Source: Apoderus coryli
Lineage: Eukaryota; Arthropoda; Insecta; Coleoptera; Attelabidae
DNA: 64,000 nucleotides
NCBI GenBank assembly: GCA_911728435.2
Contig: OU452207.1
Location: forward strand, 12,814,182-12,878,181
Direction: 5' to 3'
The translations under genes and the position numbers were made by a program. The notes under the pieces are model-generated. The model was not told the DNA's origin, made no database searches, and worked only from the letters and a program-made list of their open reading frames with translations. Shown here piece by piece: positions 1 to 11,587 of this stretch; position 1 is the first letter of the stretch, and the number at the start of each line of letters is the position of its first letter.

Positions 1-1036
1 ATAAATTTTATAAGAAAATTTTTGGAACACCAATGGGCTCACCAATTAGTCCAATTTTGGCAACTATTGTTTTGGACCATTTGTTGGATAATGTGATTCC
101 TGCCCGCCCATTTCAGTTGCCCTTTATTTTTAAGTATGTTGATGATTTGATATGTGCAATACCGGTTCACAGTCAGCAAATTGTATTAGATGCATTTAAC
201 TCTTTTCACCAACGTATACAATTCACCATCGAAAATGAGAATAACCAAAGTGTTCCTTTTTTAGATACTGGAGTTATCAGAACTAACGAAAACGAAATAA
301 TGTTGGACTGGTATACTAAGCCAACAAATTCGGGACGATTTCTAAATTATTTCTCAAACCATCCACAAAACCAAAAATACAACACAATTATCCCAATGAA
401 AAATCGAGTGGTACATATATGTCATGAAAGTTTTTTAGAGGATAATATTAAAAAAATTTTTCATATTTTTCTCAACAACGGTTATCCTGCACATATTTTA
501 AAAAAGTTAATCTACAATTCCAATGTTTTTGATGGCCCCACAAAGAATTAAACCTGCAGTTAACTTACAAAAAACTCCCTTTTATTGGTACTTTAACACC
601 ATCAATAATATCATTATTTAAGGACTTTCGACATCTAAAAATTGCAAAATATAGCTTCATTAATAATGCAATGCTTTTTTCAAAAATAAAAGATAAAACC
701 CCTTTCTTACAAAATAACAACGTTATTTATAAGATCCCTTGTTTGGGTTGTCCAGGCTGTTATATTGGACGAACCTCACAATGGCTTGAACGCCGCATTA
801 TACAGCATAAGAGTGACTGCCGCATAAGCAAAAATTCTTGTGCAGTAGTGGATCATCATATAAAAACCGGTCACATCTTTGATTTCAGGAATGTAAAAAT
901 TTTGGATCAAGCAGATAACTATAAAAATAGACTGTTTCTCGAAATGTGTCATATTTATAGAGAAACTAATAGCATTAATTACAAATCCGATATTCAGTTG
1001 AGCAACAAATATTGTAACATTTTAAAGTCCATTTAA
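1..1036 (+). pseudogene. Penelope-like element (PLE-C), reverse transcriptase plus GIY-YIG endonuclease, broken
   Basis: The window opens inside the reverse-transcriptase palm of a Penelope-like retroelement. The frame is open from base 3 (FYKKIFGTPMGSPISP) and reaches the catalytic FKYVDD box near base 130-150, then the thumb-side block SVPFLDTGVIR. It stops at 551. Coding similarity resumes near 600 in another frame and continues from 671 to 1036 with the GIY-YIG endonuclease (VIYKIPC, then CYIGRTSQ, then RRIIQHKSDCR). The closest relative in the window is PLE-A (42.8-44.4 kb), which reads through the same place, so the 551-671 gap is a frameshift with loss of sequence. The 5' part lies outside the window. 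The 3' UTR runs to about 1440 and carries a hammerhead-like motif. Confidence 0.9.
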
Positions 1037-1364
1037 TTTAATTGTTTTGTTGATACATCCTGTATCTTTAAACCTTTTCATAATGCCCCTTTTTGTAATT
1101 TTCTGCATATACTAGTGTTAAAGTAAAATAATAAATTAAAAAAAACCGTATATTCTAGTCGATACCCAAAACTATTCATTTTATATTTTAACTATAAATA
1201 TTTTAGAACTTGACTGACTGAAATTGTTAATGTGTTTGGATTGTTTTACGTTTTTAAATACTCTAATCTGTAAGCGTTTATTTTATTTCTTATGTGTTTT
1301 TGCAGTTTCATCATCGTTCTATTTGTGTAATTGTATTAAGGCTAATTTGTAATTTTTGTAGTTT

Positions 1365-1404
1365 ACTCCTGGTGATGACGGAAATAAACGTCGAAATATT
1401 GAGT
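1365..1404 (+). ncRNA. degenerate hammerhead ribozyme motif of PLE-C
   Basis: The order of parts matches a type I hammerhead: stem I ACTC (1365-1368) and GAGT (1401-1404); core CTGGTGA (1369-1375) instead of CTGATGA; stem II GACG (1377-1380) with CGTC (1389-1392); then GAAA (1393-1396) and a very short stem III. The core has one substitution (A to G), which should abolish or strongly reduce cleavage. Its place just after a PLE coding end is where PLE hammerheads are known to lie. Confidence 0.6.
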
Positions 1405-1439
1405 CAATAAAGAAAGAAGAGTTACTTATTAATTAATCA

Positions 1440-2008
1440 CAGACCGAACACCTGATACTCCCGTTTCCAGTTATATATATAGATATATATACTTTTGAAC
1501 TGAGGTCATCTTTTGGATCCAGGGGTCATGAAATGAAGTACTGCATACAAATTTTTCGAAATTTCGGTTGTGTCGATCTCCTGAATAGTTAGATTTTTTT
1601 TTATTTTAAATCTACTAAAACAAATTTTTCTGGAACGAGGAAAATCTAATATGAAGGATAAAAACTAAAAAACATGGCAACTTTCTCTATAGGAACTATC
1701 TTAATTATTGTAGTCCGCTTTAAAAATATAAATGCACTTTTTGTGGCTTACGCCAAATTCCTATCAAGGATGATAAATGAAAACAGAAATATATTTAACG
1801 AACAAATTTTACACACACTTATGGAACACAAAAGTTACAAAACTGCCTAGTCCTATAATAACACATTATATTCTTGACACAATTCTGTATAATGTGTAAG
1901 GTGTAAGGGAATCGTAAAAAGAATGCGTATCAGATGTAAGATGTGTTTTAACTTGCTGCAAATGTAACCATTTGGAATATTTTATTTTCAGTCTTGGAAC
2001 AATCTTTC
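1440..2008. other. no gene recognised
   Basis: AT-rich sequence between the end of PLE-C and a tandem duplication. I found no coding similarity on either strand. Confidence 0.5.
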
Positions 2009-2510
2009 GAATGAAAGTGTTTTTATATTTACTTGTTTTGGCCTCTGTGGTAATTCTTGGTAATCAGCATCAAAATTAATCTTATAAAATATTTTTCCAT
2101 CTGGTGTATATTTTAGGGCAACAGCCATCAGAAAATAAAATAATCGGTTTTTTAGTCACCAGACAATTATCTTTTAAATGTTTTGTGATGCATGTGGCAA
2201 AAACTGATGCACTTAAGTCGCCTTCAGATTCATTCCAATGACAATTTACGCAATTATGGAATGAAAGTGTTTTTATATTTACTTGTTTTGGCCTCTGTGG
2301 TAATTCTTGGTAATCAGCATCAAAATTAATCTTATAAAATATTTTTCCATCTGGTGTATATTTTAGGGCAACAGCCATCAGAAAATAAAATAATCGGTTT
2401 TTTAGCCACCAGACAATTATCTTTTAAATGTTTTGTGATGCATGTGGCAAAAACTGATGCACTTAAGTCGCCTTCAGATTCATTCCAATGACAATTTACG
2501 CAATTATGGG
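2009..2510. repeat. recent direct tandem duplication, period 250 bp
   Basis: Two adjacent copies start at about 2011 and 2261. They appear near-identical; I noticed one difference, TTTAGTCACC versus TTTAGCCACC. The duplicated block lies inside the minus-strand transposase relic, so part of that coding region is present twice. Confidence 0.85.
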
Positions 2511-3060
2511 ACTCTAAACTGTAAACGGTAAAATTATGAATTTGAATTTTTGTTTTATAATAAAAAGGGCTCAGATTTAGAAATGGGCATAACTTTACTG
2601 ATTGTGTGTCCATGGTAAAAGCGTAAACCCGCTTCTCTACAGCCGCTTCGTTATTTTTATTTTTTTCTGATCTTGCCCTATGTTTTTTTCAGGAAAAGTG
2701 CATTGTAATCATCTTCAGATATTTGTTTGATCTTGTAAGCATCGCACTCGTCTTTTCTTGGGCGAAAAATAAAGCATACAAACATATTTTTTCATCCCAT
2801 GATAGATTCTAAAATTTAGAAAAAATTGTCTCTGAGTCATATACAAAACAGTGTTCCCAGTTGCAAATTATTTTGTTTCAAAATGGGCGCTGACTATTAT
2901 GACTTTTCCATCTGTAGTTGTGGTATATCCCAAATAATTCATACCGTTCATTCTTTGATTTTATCACTCTCTGTTTTCCAATTTGTTGGTTGTGCTCGTT
3001 TCGAACTAATTAGATGCCCTGTGGCTTCTGTATGGTTTTCTTGGACTTCATTTTGTTGAC
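2082..3060 (-). pseudogene. degenerate DDD transposase relic, Sola-like (DUF7869-type), subfamily II
   Basis: Read on the minus strand, the relic starts with a basic N-terminal stretch (SKRAQPTNW region, about 2990) comparable to the PSRWRKQN region of the intact transposase at 57-59 kb. It continues with FTMDTQSVKLCPF, the block HNFTVYSLESHNCVNCHWNE, and PIILFSDGC. The last two align with YNLGVHDCVSGKATMFMWTE and VVFTDNCGGQ of the intact copy and hold the second catalytic aspartate. Stops, frameshifts and a 250-bp internal duplication break it, and the third catalytic region is missing. It is more distant from the intact protein than the relic at 5.7-7.2 kb. The family name is from memory; the alignment between window copies is what I see directly. 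Confidence 0.6.
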
Positions 3061-3745
3061 GGTCATTAATTATTCGTCAACTGTTTCATCCTCACAGTTT
3101 ATATCGGAACTGATTATATAGTCAGAATCATCAATATCAGATGGTCCCGAAGATTCCGTTTGTTCAGTAGAGGTATTTCTGAAATGTTCTGGTGATAGAC
3201 ATTCTCTAACACTACTTAAATGTTCTTCATTTGAAGCATATGTGTTAGCAAATCTATATCGGAAGGTTCTGGAACAATCTTAGGTGGTAATACAAATCTT
3301 TCGCTAAAGAAATTATCAGCATTGAAATAGGATTCATGCTAATATCATCCAAATAGACGCATTGTGGGTTTGATATCAGTTTGGAATCAAAATTTAAACC
3401 AAAATTTAATATTTCTTCAATGTCAATTTATTTTTTTTTAATTTATTTGATATACATTGGCATGTCAAGATTCAATTACACTTTACGAGTTAAACCAAAT
3501 TCAAGATCTAAAAGGATATGTGCGTAGGCATGTGCGAGTAAGCCGCAGATTCTCGGTTGCTCTTTATTTGCTTTAATTTATTGGTTTTTTTCAGTAATTA
3601 TTTTCTGATTTTCAATAATATTGATTGTGGAAGTGTTGTGATTGTGTGGTGTTAGTGTGAAACTTTTGTTTGCACGGGAAATTACGTAAATTATAAATTT
3701 CGTTTATTGCTGCATATCTTCCACAAGGCAGCATAAGTTGGAGGC
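3061..3745. other. no clear gene; possible edge of the preceding relic and 5' UTR of a LINE
   Basis: The minus strand between about 3060 and 3420 gives only short broken peptides that may be more of the Sola-like relic. From 3500 to 3745 the sequence precedes a LINE ORF1 start and could be its 5' UTR. Nothing else was recognised. Confidence 0.35.
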
Positions 3746-4222
3746 ATGGCGACTAAAGTCAAAACGCTTCGTAGTAATTCTACTAATGCAGACGATCCTT
3801 CTGGTAGTGATGCAAATGAAAAGCTTATTACGCAGGTTTGTGCTAGTTTCATGAACCAGATACAAGTTGCTATGGATCAACGCTTTGCTGTTTTTGAGCA
3901 GAAATTCGAAAGGGTTGAAGTAAAATTAAATCAAATATCGCACAGTTTGACAGATCTACGAACCAGTGTGGATTCCAATAAAAAAGCTGTCGTTATGCTT
4001 CAAAGTAAATGTGATGGGCTGGAACAGTACATTAAGCGTAACTCCCTTCGTATTCACGGCATACAAGAGGCTAGTGGTGCAGTTGTTCGTGATGTTATTT
4101 GTAAGATTATCTGTCAGAATTTAAGGGTATCCTGTACCATTGAAGATATCGATACTGCGTTTCGTGTGGAGAAATTTGACCTAAACAAAGGTTCACCTCC
4201 ATTCCCAAAGATATGGGTCTAA
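3746..4222 (+). pseudogene. non-LTR retrotransposon ORF1 (coiled-coil nucleic-acid chaperone type), truncated
   Basis: A 158-aa frame starts with MATKVKTLRSN. Residues about 30-95 form a heptad-rich coiled coil (MDQRFAVFEQKFERVEVKLNQ and following) and lead into LEQYIKRNSLRIHGIQE. This linker precedes the RNA-binding domain of ORF1-type proteins in several insect LINEs. The frame ends early at 4222. Similarity seems to continue out of frame to about 4470 (GRGRFEYFTTEDRSIVV and a short cysteine-containing stretch), so the ORF has been broken by a frameshift. No ORF2 follows within the next kilobase. Assignment as LINE ORF1 is by architecture; the exact clade is open. Confidence 0.6.
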
Positions 4223-4717
4223 AAGGTACTGGAACGATTCGAGAAAACCGAGTTGGTAAAGATGTCCGTTAAAGGCTTCTAATCAGTTAAAAAAAAAACA
4301 GGTAGAGGTAGATTTGAATATTTTACAACTGAAGATCGTAGTATTGTGGTAAATAAATAATGTAGTCACTATTGCGTCAAATGCAACAAATGTTTTTCCG
4401 ACTGTTACAGTTAAAAGATCAAAAAGAAAAAAAGAACGTTCTAATACCACAGCCCAAAATTATTCAAAAATATAATCAAAATATTTAGGTTTAGGATATG
4501 TTGCTACAGACAAAGCTCTGAGCCCAATACTAATTGTATTATTTAATGATTTTCATAATTTTCAATAGGTTACGTAATTGTGCTATAATTTAAGTAATAA
4601 AAACGTTTCATATTAATATTGTTGTGTTTTATTAATTTGGATTGTTACGTTGTAATCCAAAAATACACGTAGCTGATGCTAAAGACACATAAGAACAATT
4701 AAAATTTAAGGAATAAG
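4223..4717. other. LINE ORF1 remains, then AT-rich sequence
   Basis: The first 250 bases carry out-of-frame remains of the ORF1 above. The rest holds no recognised feature. Confidence 0.35.
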
Positions 4718-4721
4718 ATTT

Positions 4722-4794
4722 AAGAATTCTAACCAATCAGAATGAAGTCCGGCATTTGTTTATATGCCTTCATTCTGATTGGTTAGAAATCTTA
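4722..4794. repeat. short inverted repeat (hairpin)
   Basis: Arms of about 22 bp pair almost perfectly: ATTCTAACCAATCAGAATGA near 4726 with its reverse complement ending near 4790, separated by about 20 bases. It is foldback or MITE-like and non-coding. Confidence 0.75.
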
Positions 4795-4857
4795 CATTTT
4801 ATTTTTTCTTGTGTCTCTACCATTAAATTTATCATCGAAATGAGGTCTACAAGAGAA

Positions 4858-5138
4858 GATGACAAAAACAGTTATATTTTAATTCTCTAGAAGTGAAAAT
4901 AGGCTTCTGTACATTCAACAAGAATCTAGATAGATTTTAATTTTGTTATGTATTGAGGACACACAATGCGTAGTTTTTAACTTAAATACCTACGTGTAAC
5001 GTTGAGATATAGGTAACAATTTTTCAAAATTCCGGTCGTCCGAAATACATAACAAAAATGAAATCTATCTAGGTTCTTGTTTAATGTACAGAAGCCTATT
5101 TTCACTTCTAGAGAGTAAAAATATAACTTTTTTTTATA
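4858..5138. repeat. foldback/MITE-like inverted repeat, about 280 bp
   Basis: The left arm (4860-4965) contains AGTGAAAATAGGCTTCTGTA and TTTTGTTATGTATT. The right arm (5038-5136) is its imperfect reverse complement. The arms are about 100 bp with a short loop of about 70 bp. I see no coding potential. Confidence 0.75.
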
Positions 5139-5432
5139 TAAAATAAATAAATATAATGTGAAATCATTATTATCTCATACGCCACTGGTATTAATATTTC
5201 CATGTAGCACCTTGTCAAAATCAAAATACATCTTGTACAAAACAAAAGTTCAGGGTCTACAGACTAGTTTATTGATTGCTTTCTCCAGATTGTTGTTGGT
5301 CTTGAAAATTTTGTATGGTTAACGGCTTTGTAGCCATTTTTTATACAGGGTGTATTTAAAAAGTTATGAGCATTATTCCATACATATTAGCCGACTTCTA
5401 TACCTCTAACTTTCATTCTATTGAATTTTGGG
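5139..5432. other. no gene recognised
   Basis: AT-rich sequence containing one copy of the ATACAGGGTGT motif that recurs in repeat family RF2. Confidence 0.4.
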
Positions 5433-5740
5433 TCTCGTAAAGGTTTAACACCTGACGAATTAGAAAAAACTTTAGAAGAAGTCGTCACAGAATTAAGCGA
5501 AGCAAGAGATAATGATTTGAGAGAAAATTTTAATGAAAATGTTAATTTTGAGTTTGACTACCGTCACTAGTGGTAGCCAAATAGACACAGGAGAGACAGT
5601 AACCCAAGACATATATAGCAGCGATTCTGAACAGTCCGCAGAAGAAATCGACGAAGTCTCAGGCGATGACGAACAAAGCCAATTTGAATATTATTACCGT
5701 TTTTTCGTAGGACGCGATAATGAAACACTTTCGATAAGCA
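5433..5740 (+). pseudogene. probable piggyBac-like transposase N-terminus, truncated
   Basis: The plus strand reads RKGLTPDELEKTLEEVV, breaks around the TAG at 5570, then reads an acidic stretch (SSDSEQSAEEIDEVSGDDE) ending in YYRFFVGRDNET. An N-terminal helix starting with GLT..EL, an acidic linker and a phrase like Y.GRD..T is how many insect piggyBac transposases begin. The DDD domain does not follow; at about 5740 the sequence switches to a minus-strand Sola-like relic, so this is a truncated fragment. The assignment rests on composition and a short motif. Confidence 0.4.
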
Positions 5741-7180
5741 AACGCAAAGCTGACCCGACCTCTTGAGCTCCTCTTCCTGCTTCATTTTCGATCCATAAAT
5801 ATGAGAATCCTTTATTTGTTTTGCCACTCTGTACTCCACAATTATAGACACAAACTTGTGTCTTATAATAAATTATCTTTGTAGGTATTCTAGGCATAGG
5901 AAGAGTTTTTTCTAAATCAAACGTCAGAGTTTCTGTGGTTGATTCCTCTTTGGTAGTAGAAATATCCTGCTGCATTTTTAATCTCGCAAGTTTTGCTTGC
6001 TGCTAATGAAGGTATCATTCTATTTTGACATTTTTAATGTCATCTTCACAGTTTTATAATTTTGTTTGAAATTCATCACATTTATTGCAAGTATCTTTTT
6101 TAGGCTGCTTTATTTTCAAATTGATTTTGATAAGAATATTTTACGATACATTGACAGAGATACGATGCTACCTTTTGGATATTTCTCATTAACATATTCT
6201 TTATATAATTTATACATTAAATCAACTGTTACGCCTACAGGCAAGAATTCTTGTTTGTTGGTGGTTTCCCTACAGTAGTGAGACTTATACCTTGGAAATT
6301 TATTAAAATGCCCCACAACAATATCTTCTATTGGATCGGGTGTCTTGTTACGCCCTCCAGAAAAAATGCCTTGTTTATCAGTAATAGACAGATCTCTAAT
6401 TTTGTTAAGAACGTGTTGACGCGTGTACTTGATATCTGGAGTGTTTTTATGAATATGGGCTTACAAACACTAAACTTTTTTATGGAGTACATTCTAGTAT
6501 GTAAGTTAAGTTTTTTGCGTACTTTCTTTTCACAGAGTGCTCTTTCGCGTGTGCTGCTATAAATGTAGTTTGTGCATTCGAATTGCTCAAGTTCCAATAC
6601 TCATCAAAAAATGTTTTGCTGTTACCAAATTTTTTTCTTCTGTCCTGATTTTCAAATTTTCTCTTCCGTCCATTTTTGGCCTACCGGAACTGTGTATTCC
6701 AGATTCATTTGCATCTTCCTCATTCTGAATTTCTAAAATGTTTTCATTGTCTTTGTTTGTATTCTTACTTACGCGATTGCTTCTTACGTCACCATTACTT
6801 TCCAAATTTTTATTTTCTTGAATAATCTGGTGTCCACAGATATCAAATTCTAATGTTAATATCATGGTATTTTCATTGTCTCAACAAGATGTATTATTTT
6901 CTGCATTGTTACTTGGTTGATTGTTTAATTCAAATGCATTATTGAGATTTATATATTCGTCGTCATCATTACATTCTAGACAGAAAAGTATATTTTCTTT
7001 CGCAATGTTCACTTCATTTCCATCATTCAGTAAAATTAAACTTGTCTTCGCACTAGGTTAGTTCGATATCTTGGATAATATCATTATCTACATTAATTTC
7101 TTCTTGTACTTCCCCACTGATAGTTAGTTACATTTTCTTGGCTGTCATCATTTCCTTGATCTCCGCGATTCTATAAAATA
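5741..7180 (-). pseudogene. degenerate Sola-like (DUF7869-type) transposase relic, subfamily I
   Basis: On the minus strand, in order from 7180 downward: an acidic N-terminal region; SGRPKMDGRENLK; CKPIFIKTLQISSTRV; HFNKFPRYKSHYCRE (matches HINAFPKYVSHYSRK of the intact copy); LYKEYVNEKYPKGSIVSLSM; DTCNKCDEF (matches DTCHTCDSL); LTFDLEKTLPMPR (matches ITFDLQQTLPTPS, with the first catalytic Asp); VCVYNCGVQSGKTNKGFSYL and AGRGAQEVGSAL. It ends before the second catalytic Asp. Several stops and frameshifts are present. Co-linearity over most of the protein makes homology with the 57-59 kb transposase firm. Confidence 0.75.
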
Positions 7181-7239
7181 CATACAGACACACACAGAGA
7201 TGGACTTCCATCTGGAAATGATCTTAATCGTCTCCGGGA

Positions 7240-7628
7240 CACCACTTTGACAGCTTAATTAAACCTATTTATACCCGACACACGCCCAGATACTTAATTA
7301 AACACAAACTTCATTTCCCCAAGTTTATTTTATTTTTGCTAAAATTTGGTTGTTGAAAAAAATCCATATTATTTATGTGTCATTCCATTCTATTCATTCA
7401 AATTCTGGCAACAATCAGGAAAAGATGAGAAATTCGCGGATGCACATTATTCGAACATTTTCACCATAAACATATTCTACCACAGTTTCCCCAACAAATC
7501 CACACATTACGCAATATATTTACACATGGAACATGATTAGATACTTGATTTTGCAAGAAATTTAATTTACTCAACTACCACAATAATATAACAAATATTA
7601 AAACATTATTATATCTAAAAAAAGAGTT
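7240..7628 (+). repeat. interspersed repeat family RF1, copy C
   Basis: Shares the stretch from GACACACGCCCAGATA through CCATATTATTTATGTGTCAT to a common end near ACAAATATTAAAACATTATT with copy B (23.94-24.70 kb, opposite strand), and the first half with copy A (18.18-18.80 kb). It is non-coding; a 64-codon open stretch inside it is not conserved between copies. Confidence 0.75.
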
Positions 7629-7639
7629 TTTCATTTTTG

Positions 7640-8095
7640 ACAAAGAAAACCAGAATTGTTCTATAGAATCCGTCGTTAATTTGTTTTTCTCCTCTAATAA
7701 TATTGGAAGGATTCGCCATTCTTCTATAACTCCTTCAATATATGTATCCGTAGACTGATCAATTTTTTTACACAATAATTTAAAATCGATCGAAATATCG
7801 CTCCGGTTTTAGGAAATCTAAGTGTTTAAAAAATATACGATTATATATATAATATGTCTTTTTCATTAATAGGGAGGCGCTTCTGTATTTCTTCCAATGC
7901 TGTTATGTAGAAATTTAGACAGTCTATTCTTATTTGTTTAATCGCATTTTTATCAGGAATTTTTGCCAGTATATTATTACACTCATGTCCTAAATATATA
8001 TCTTCAAGTTCTACATAATTATTAGGTGACCGTACATTTACATTTGTACTTAGATATTGAGGCTTAATAAAATTTTGACCAAACCTAAGAAACAT
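7640..8095 (-). pseudogene. hAT-type transposase C-terminal fragment
   Basis: The minus strand reads FIKPQYLSTNVNVRSPNNYV, VELEDIYLGHECNNILAK and RIDCLNFYITALEEIQKRLP in one frame. After an indel near 7810 it reads LLCKKIDQSTDTYIEGVIEEW and RILPILLEEKNKLTTDSIEQ followed by FWFSLSKMKN. This is the style of the helical insertion and pre-dimerisation region of BED/hAT proteins common in insects (the N.RSP.NYV and EEWR.LP..FW phrases). The zinc finger, the first catalytic Asp and the terminal dimerisation motif are absent, so it is a fragment. Confidence 0.5.
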
Positions 8096-11000
8096 TTTTT
8101 TAAAAAAACGTTAAATATGCTTTAGTGCACAAATTTTCTAATTCCTTTAAGATAGTTTCAGCAGATTTTAACTTGTTGTCTAGTGTCCAGTGTGCTGTCA
8201 AACATCAAGCTCCATGGCGGAAATCAACTCTTGTCTTGTCCAAATGTTTGTTCACTTCTTGCAAAGGTTCCCTGTTGTAATCAGTTCCTAGGCGATATAT
8301 TCAACATCAAGTATTCCTAAAACATTAAAAAATATGAACAGCAAAACTATTCATTACATAACAAACATCATTTAAGATATTTGTCGAAAAACAATATCAA
8401 TATGTCGATATTGATCTATCCCACAATAATATTCACGGAAATATTATTGGAAAATCATAACAATGATTTTCTAAAATTAAAACCCTATACTGATGAAGAA
8501 ATGAAAGTACGCAATGTACAAAGGAATTCAAAGCAATCGGTATTACTTTGACAAGGACGAAAAATATGCCAATGGTCTAAATCCTTTTTAGGCCTGAGTA
8601 TCTTACTCAAAGATATAACAAGTCATTAATTTTGAAACTAAATTAATAGCGCATTGTGAAACCTTTACGGAAAAAATTAGATAATTAATATCGAGACATT
8701 AAGTTCCACAATGCTTTGGAAGAAAGGGACGATAATAAATTAACTAACTCGTAGTTAATAACGCAGCACTGAAACGCTAGGAGGTTCGCAACTCCGTTCA
8801 GGATTTTACACGTCCAACTCCTAGTTCAGTCTGTTATGGGATTTTAAATGCTTAATGTTTCAAATTTAATTAAACATTAAAGTGTTTAGTTTGTGAAAAG
8901 AAATGATCAGCAGGTCCAGACCATTTCCAAACTAAACAGGAGGCTCAACCACTACTGTATTCGTACACATCTGTAACTCAATGGAGTACAGCTAGTTTGG
9001 TTGTCCCCAGTTACACCGAAACCGTTAGTTTTAAATTTTGATTCTCCTCGCTAATCAAAAATCTATACAATAAATAACATTGCAGTCTAGGTTTAATTTA
9101 AAATAGGGTTTGCAATTTTATTGGCATTAATAATGCCTATCTCTACTCGCTAATCAGCTTAAGTAGGTAATTATATGATAATGTATTTATTCAATACACT
9201 ATCATTCGTCAAGCCCGGGAATAATAATAAAAAAATATACAGTTATGTAGAATAACAAGATAAACGACACAAGTTGTCAAGCGTTATAAAATCTAGCAAT
9301 AATATATCCGACAAAGAATGTTTGTGTGAAATGATTTGCAAAATGATTAATTAATTACTGTACATATGAGAATATATGACAATAATGTACAAGGTACGAT
9401 AAAGGTAATATACTTATAAAGAAAGATAATTATATTACATCACTTTACTAAGCAATGTAAGCGGTACAAGAATATTTACACAAAATAATTCTTACACAAT
9501 GTCTCCAGACAATTGCATAAGCGATACGATATTAGAATTAATACATTAACTCACTATGATAATGTATTAATTACGGTAAGATAACGATAATTATTACACT
9601 ACGTATAACAACAGTAGTGTACATAAGATACGGTACGGTAATAATTACATTACGCAATCACAGTAATGTAAAACGATACGGTAAAATAAACGATAATGGT
9701 TTCATGTACGTCGATACGACACTATTACAGTCAAGGTACTGAATAAAAGTTAGCTATGAAGCCATTAACACACCAGTCACCTCGTAGTGTTACTTTCGGA
9801 CGTCATAAACCAGTGCACTATGCACCCTGTATATTTCAGCATACAGTATATAGTCGGTCACTAAACCACCCTGTATATGCTTACAATATACTAGTTATAT
9901 TCAATAAGAAATATAATAAATCTATATACAAATTCGAGAATTATATAATACAATTATATCTACGATATTATTATACGATGTTTGTTTATAAACAAACCAA
10001 ATCTACAATAGAAACAAGAAAAATCATTTCACACACACAATCAAGATAAACACTATTGTGTTCGCTAGATCCTACACAGCACGATATCTTTCTAATTAAC
10101 ATAAATTAATTAAAAAGAAAGCTCAAGAAGCAGCCACAGGTTTCAACTCACGTTTACACCTGCAGTAACCTCTAGTAAACTTTCGTGCACTAAAGGGGGG
10201 CCAAAAAGGTAGCCACGATACGAATAACTCGCTATCGTGGTGACGATAATTAAGCCTCGTAAATCGGATGATTTAACAAAACCGAAAAGGGATCAATCTC
10301 CGAAAAGAGTGACGGGGTTGTTGCTGAGATTTTATGTAATATTAACTAACAATATTACACAATCATGACCTATCTTGGTCCGAGAAAATATACGATAATT
10401 AGAAATCAAATTGGATGCATCTGCACAACGCAGAATGGATCAAACCATAATAAAAGTATGATATTAAATAATTATTAAGTCGAAAATGTTCAACATGTTT
10501 GCAAATACAAAATTAGATAAAGAAGAATTTTATGGAATGAGTCCTAAAATAGACACAACCTTGACAGTTCAACGTTGGTCAGATACAACCACTTGCTGAA
10601 GTTTTTAAAATCAATATCAGTGAAAACGACATAAAAAAATTTGTGATATGTTCATGGTTCAATGGCTGATGACCTTGGTAAATAATTTAAATCGATTCTG
10701 TATACCATGTATGAGAGTTGACTTCAGGAAATTAAATCATTTAACAGCAATTACAAAGAAATGTTAAATGCAATACATATCCATGTTAATTGTCCATTTT
10801 ACTACATATCTTAAATGAAAGACGCCATCATGATGTTTTTGTTGTTACTGATGTTTCAAATCCTCATCCTCTGCTAGGTATTCGTTAATACATTTCTCAA
10901 AAATTACCCATGGTGTTACAACATCACTCCGGATAGTATTACGTATTAATTTTCATTTCAATTAAACATTCTACTAACAATTAAAAAAACATTGTTTTTA

Positions 11001-11180
11001 CGCTCTTGATCTCAGCAACGAAATTCCAAGAGACCACGCTATTCTATTCCACGCGCATAAATACTTTCGCGATATCACGCTTCGTGAACTCTCGCTACAC
11101 CTCGCTACCTATTGATTTATACAGTGTAGTGCAGTGGTACAGGTAACATAAATTGTCGATATAATATATTGTAAACTCAA
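8096..11180. other. 3-kb stretch without recognisable genes
   Basis: Very AT-rich. Between 9360 and 9740 there is a loose repetition of GATACGGTAA, ACGATAAT and ATTACATTACG words, like decayed tandem repeats. Two CACCCTGTATA words lie at 9823 and 9869. A 97-codon open stretch at 9756-10049 has simple composition and no family signal. Faint coding-like text at 10500-10920 could not be assigned. Confidence 0.4.
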
Positions 11181-11304
11181 CTTATTTTATTTAAAATAAG
11201 TGTAGCGAAAATTTGTGAGAATTTTCGTTACAGTAGCTACTTTGCTTTCTACTTCTGCAGGGAATACAAGTATAGGCTGACCATAGCTTACTTTTGAGGT
11301 TTCG

Positions 11305-11576
11305 TTAAGGTATACAATTTTCGATGTTCTCGTCACTAGCGATATTCGCATTTTGTAGGAAGGTTTTAATAGCAAATTGAAGTTGTGTAATTAACCTTTC
11401 CTTATCATTACTTAGTTCATGCCGATACGGATTAGGGATGACAATTTTTGGCTGACGTTTAGGTATCTCTGGTTCTGTTGGAGTTACTGGTGGAGAAGAG
11501 GCTTTCCGTTTTTTGGGATTAGTAGTCTGTCGTTGGGGTAACTGGGGTTTTGGTTTTCTAAATAGATATTGGGAAT
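11305..11576 (-). pseudogene. Jockey-type LINE ORF1, C-terminal part (split by pogo-A)
   Basis: The minus strand from 11576 reads SQYLFRKPKPQLPQRQTTNP, then a basic KKRKASSPP stretch, then QPKIVIPNPYRHELSNDKER and a helical end, stopping at 11305-11307. It is the continuation of the zinc-knuckle protein encoded at 15.6-16.5 kb. With the pogo-A insert and one copy of TA removed, the codons read N-T-P-N-S-Q-Y across the joint without a break. No ORF2 follows downstream, so the LINE is also truncated here. Confidence 0.85.
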
Positions 11577-11587
11577 TAAGGTAGATG

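Noticed and set aside
9756..10049. 97-codon open stretch
   Set aside because: Tyr/Ile/Lys-rich composition typical of AT-rich non-coding DNA and no recognisable motif.
10500..10930. Weak retroviral protease-like text (VVTDVSNPHPLLGI)
   Set aside because: One short phrase with surrounding stops; not enough to call a gag-pol relic.
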